Shown piece after piece: positions 5,731 through 7,414 of a stretch of 7,414 bases of DNA. The position numbers were made by a program, and so were the translations under genes. The number at the start of each line of letters is the position of its first letter. Position 1 is the stretch's first letter. Below the pieces are notes generated by a model, which worked only from the letters and a program-made list of their open reading frames with translations, was not told where the DNA came from and searched no databases. Source of the DNA: an uncultured Armatimonadota bacterium (GTDB lineage Bacteria; Armatimonadota; Armatimonadia; Armatimonadales; Armatimonadaceae); assembly GCA_903924445.1 (NCBI GenBank), contig CAIYBQ010000437.1, positions 1 to 7,414 of the forward strand, read 5' to 3'.

Positions 5731-6474
5731 ATGAGTAAAGCCAAAAAGCGTTTGCTGTTCACCGCCTTGCTACTTCTTCCAATAGCGTTGATTACCGTTG
5801 GGGTTAGAATTTACTTGGCGAAAACAGGTCTGTGGATGGATAGGTTTCAGGATGGACGAGCCATACCAGTGACCGGATTAAAGGTAAATCCAAATGGTCT
5901 CACCAATCTTCAAGGAGATGCCAAGGATGACTTTCGGCGGCTTGTAGGGGCGATTCGAGCATATGCTGACAAGTATCAGCGCTTTCCAGATGACCCTCGC
6001 TGGCTCATTGAATTCACCAAAAAATGGCCTGAATCGACCAGAGTGACAGCCGACTGCTTCGACACGCCAGATCGAAAAAAGAGCGATAGCTTCAACAACA
6101 TGGATGTTGGATTCGGTTATCTGTGGGCTTATCGTGGCCCACGTCCAGATGGAAAACCAAGACCTGTATTCCCTGGTCCGGGTGAACGTGACGTTTGGTT
6201 ATACACCGACACATACATGCGCTCTAACAAAACGGTCTACAAAACAGGTGCGGGGTCAACAAAGCCAGAAGGACACTACTTAGTGGCTTGGAGTGATGGC
6301 AAAGTTGAGGAGCTTCCGATTTCGGCTTATAAGCGGACTCAGTTTCACTTAGGAAGCGCCAGTATGGGCTTTGAGGGGGAGGCAGGTATCGATGAAAACA
6401 GCAAAGTCGCAGATAAGGCAGGATTCAGCGTATTGGGAGGAATTTCTCCAACCTTTCCTCCAACTAAAAAGTAA
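5731..6474 (+). CDS. Membrane-anchored pseudopilin-like protein, cassette gene 2
   Basis: The 247-residue protein has a short basic N-terminus (MSKAKKR), one hydrophobic segment (about 8-29, LLFTALLLLPIALITVGVRIYL) and a soluble remainder, so it is probably anchored with its body outside the cytoplasm. Residues 64-90 (AKDDFRRLVGAIRAYADKYQRFPDDPR) resemble the 'L..L..AI..Y..D...YP' helix of type II secretion pseudopilins, and HYLVAWSDGKVEELP (182-196) resembles their C-terminal 'DG.V' strand. The canonical prepilin cleavage motif (G/A-F-T.IE) is absent, so it is not a standard pseudopilin. The start is the ATG at 5731 with AAGGAG (5718-5723) seven bases upstream inside gene 1, so the two genes are co-translated. 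A second copy begins at 7383. Function unknown. Confidence 0.7.
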   Translation: MSKAKKRLLFTALLLLPIALITVGVRIYLAKTGLWMDRFQDGRAIPVTGLKVNPNGLTNLQGDAKDDFRRLVGAIRAYADKYQRFPDDPRWLIEFTKKWPESTRVTADCFDTPDRKKSDSFNNMDVGFGYLWAYRGPRPDGKPRPVFPGPGERDVWLYTDTYMRSNKTVYKTGAGSTKPEGHYLVAWSDGKVEELPISAYKRTQFHLGSASMGFEGEAGIDENSKVADKAGFSVLGGISPTFPPTKK

Positions 6475-6480
6475 CCATGA

Positions 6481-6509
6481 GGGATAGCAGCGTGCCGCTG
6501 CTTGGTCCC
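6481..6509 (+). terminator. Hairpin after the cassette operon
   Basis: GGGA (6481-6484) and AGCAGCG (6486-6492) pair with CGCTGCT (6496-6502) and TCCC (6506-6509) around a three-base loop, an 11-bp stem with a small internal loop. It starts six bases after the stop codon of gene 2. No T-tract follows, so it may be factor-assisted or protect the 3' end. A 16-codon frame (ATG 6477) overlaps it and is too short to support as a gene. Confidence 0.45.
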
Positions 6510-6580
6510 GTGTTGTCGAACATCTGAATGCTGACGCAAAAACGTCAACACCTACCGATCATGGAAAACGCGGGACACTT

Positions 6581-6660
6581 GCGCTTGCCAGGCGGATGGA
6601 TGGATCACATATGTCGACGCGCACGTTTCGAAAATCGATTGCTTACGATCGGCATTATTC
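6581..6660. repeat. Degenerate repeat R copy without its GC hairpin
   Basis: GCGCTTGCCAGGCGGATGGA (6581-6600) is a decayed copy of the GGATGCATCGC module. It runs into GGATGGATCACAT and then CGCGCACGTTTCG, resembling 4753-4767 and 4803-4813 with the GC hairpin between them missing. The tail leads into the 288-bp element. No gene is visible between 6475 and 6660. Confidence 0.45.
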
Positions 6661-6948
6661 GATTCACGCTTGCGCGGTGGATGCATCGCGTGCGTGCCGA
6701 GGTCGCCGGATGTAATGCGAAATCCCGTTGACATTTCGGTTCGGCTGGGCTTGGCGGTATCGTCTGGTGGCCAAGTGGGTCGACCATCCCCGATGGTGGG
6801 TGTAATCATTTCGGATTGCGGCGGCGGATATTGCCATCGAGGATGGTACCCGCCCTGCCAGCCGCCGAATGGGTGCTGGCTTGCAGTATCTGAAGGCTGA
6901 CCAGTCCGGCTAGCGGCCCTCCCACTCCACATTCCACCGCGCATCGCG
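6661..6948. repeat. 288-bp duplicated element, copy B
   Basis: This is the partner of 4439-4726. Both 14-base arms of the inner palindrome (6783-6796 and 6834-6847) are unchanged between copies. Just outside the right arm, base 6848 is A instead of G, turning a G-T pair with the GGGT on the left into A-T, so the stem is kept. The substitutions at 6797 and 6799 lie in the loop. As in copy A, the open frames on both strands show no sign of protein-level conservation. Confidence 0.8.
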
Positions 6949-6996
6949 ATGTGAGGTTGTTTCGTCTTGAATGTGAGCCTTACGTTACAAACTCCG

Positions 6997-7275
6997 CGTA
7001 GGGGAGGGCCTTTGTGCCTGCCCTTTGCGTTGCGCGGTCACTTTCGGAAGATGGTCATTCCGTTACCATCAGCGGGCGTAGTAGAACGCCCCGACATGGA
7101 GATTTCCATTGTCAAAGTGGCTCTCCTTGCATACCTTTTTATCCGTAATTGGAAATTCTCTACCATCGGAATAACGAGTGGCAGGTATTGAAGCTCAATG
7201 TCTCAAACAAATAATAATAGTTAAATTAACTATTTACACATTTATACCCACTGCGTGGTTACAATTGCATGGTGA
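6997..7275. repeat. Duplicated leader of the cassette, copy B
   Basis: This is the partner of 5031-5309. It joins directly to a CTCCG flank like that of repeat R copy 2, the fused junction discussed under the direct repeats. The TACAAT box (7260-7265) and surrounding bases are kept. Between 7276 and the ATG at 7293 the two copies differ strongly, then agree again. Confidence 0.75.
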
Positions 7276-7292
7276 ATCTGATAGAAGGCACT

Positions 7293-7380
7293 ATGAACAA
7301 GTTCCCCCCCCCCCGCTTGGCTAGGGACTTTATCCTCTAACAGCATAAGCATTTCCATTGACTGGCATTCAGGAGAATAA
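7293..7380 (+). pseudogene. Shortened, frameshifted copy of the Cys-rich gene (gene 1')
   Basis: The ATG at 7293 begins MNKFP like gene 1. An 11-base C run (7304-7314) then shifts the frame, giving MNKFPPPRLARDFIL and a stop at 7338-7340. Dropping one C restores a frame aligned to gene 1 (PAWLGTLSS against PSWLRILSS) that runs to the TAA at 7378-7380, ending GE like gene 1. Even so, a 12-base in-frame loss and a large interior loss (about 314 bp in total) remove nearly the whole signal core and all eight mature Cys. The AGGAG for gene 2' is retained, so the remnant may serve only as a leader. The ATG at 7269 is in frame and could be the start. Confidence 0.65.
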
Positions 7381-7382
7381 CC

Positions 7383-7414
7383 GTGAATAAAACCAAGAAG
7401 CGTTTGCTGTTCAC
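7383..7414 (+). CDS. Second copy of the pseudopilin-like gene (gene 2'), 5' end only
   Basis: GTG at 7383 follows AGGAG (7371-7375) by seven bases, the same spacing as gene 2. The ten complete codons read MNKTKKRLLF, against MSKAKKRLLF in gene 2. The frame leaves the window, so integrity of the rest is unknown. The start codon is GTG rather than ATG. Confidence 0.65.
   Translation, partial: MNKTKKRLLF

Noticed and set aside
6477..6527. Short frame starting ATGAGG right after gene 2, reminiscent of the gene 1/gene 2 junction (TAACCATGAG)
   Set aside because: It has only 16 codons and most of it is the hairpin at 6481-6509; there is no sign of a product.

Overview
The window is bacterial DNA. 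It has short intergenic gaps, a Shine-Dalgarno-led toxin-antitoxin pair, and exported proteins with bacterial signal peptides. Lineage cannot be fixed from sequence alone. GC-rich 'GTAGGGG(C/A)GG...' intergenic hairpins, a signal-peptide thermonuclease with a Cys/His tail and a pseudopilin-like protein would fit a Verrucomicrobiota/PVC-type or similar environmental genome, but this is a weak inference.

Left half (1-4263), ordinary chromosomal genes. On the minus strand at 1-202 is the 5' end of an exported protein, with a TATAAT-like -10 and repeated GTAA/TTAC half-sites upstream. At 388-759 (minus) is a small protein of the O6-alkylguanine-transferase DNA-binding family that lacks the PCHR catalytic motif (it reads PFWR). 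At 881-1732 (plus) is an unknown four-helix membrane protein. At 2462-1835 (minus) is a toxin-first HigB/Gp49-type toxin-antitoxin operon whose antitoxin has the family N-terminus but no recognisable helix-turn-helix. At 3483-2551 (minus) is a bicupin protein related to gentisate 1,2-dioxygenases, with metal ligands only in the second cupin. Divergent from it, at 3580-4263 (plus), is a secreted staphylococcal-nuclease-type nuclease with intact catalytic residues.

Right half (4264-7414), a repeat-rich accessory region. It contains a two-gene cassette present at least twice in tandem, about 2 kb apart. Each copy has a ~288-bp non-coding element (4439-4726 and 6661-6948; 12 mismatches by my count), then GC hairpin repeats, a ~279-bp leader (5031-5309 and 6997-7275; 17 mismatches), a small cysteine-rich secreted protein gene, and a membrane-anchored pseudopilin-like gene two bases downstream with a Shine-Dalgarno inside the end of the first gene. 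Copy 1 is intact (5327-6474). In copy 2 the first gene has lost about 314 bp and carries an 11-C run that throws it out of frame. Its second gene starts at 7383 and runs off the window.

The cassette is the most interesting part. The two copies allow a direct comparison: base pairs of a GC hairpin covary between copies, a long palindrome is preserved, a 255-bp segment bounded by direct repeats is present in one copy and absent from the other, and the decayed gene contains a homopolymer tract. The secreted and anchored proteins match no family I can name with confidence.
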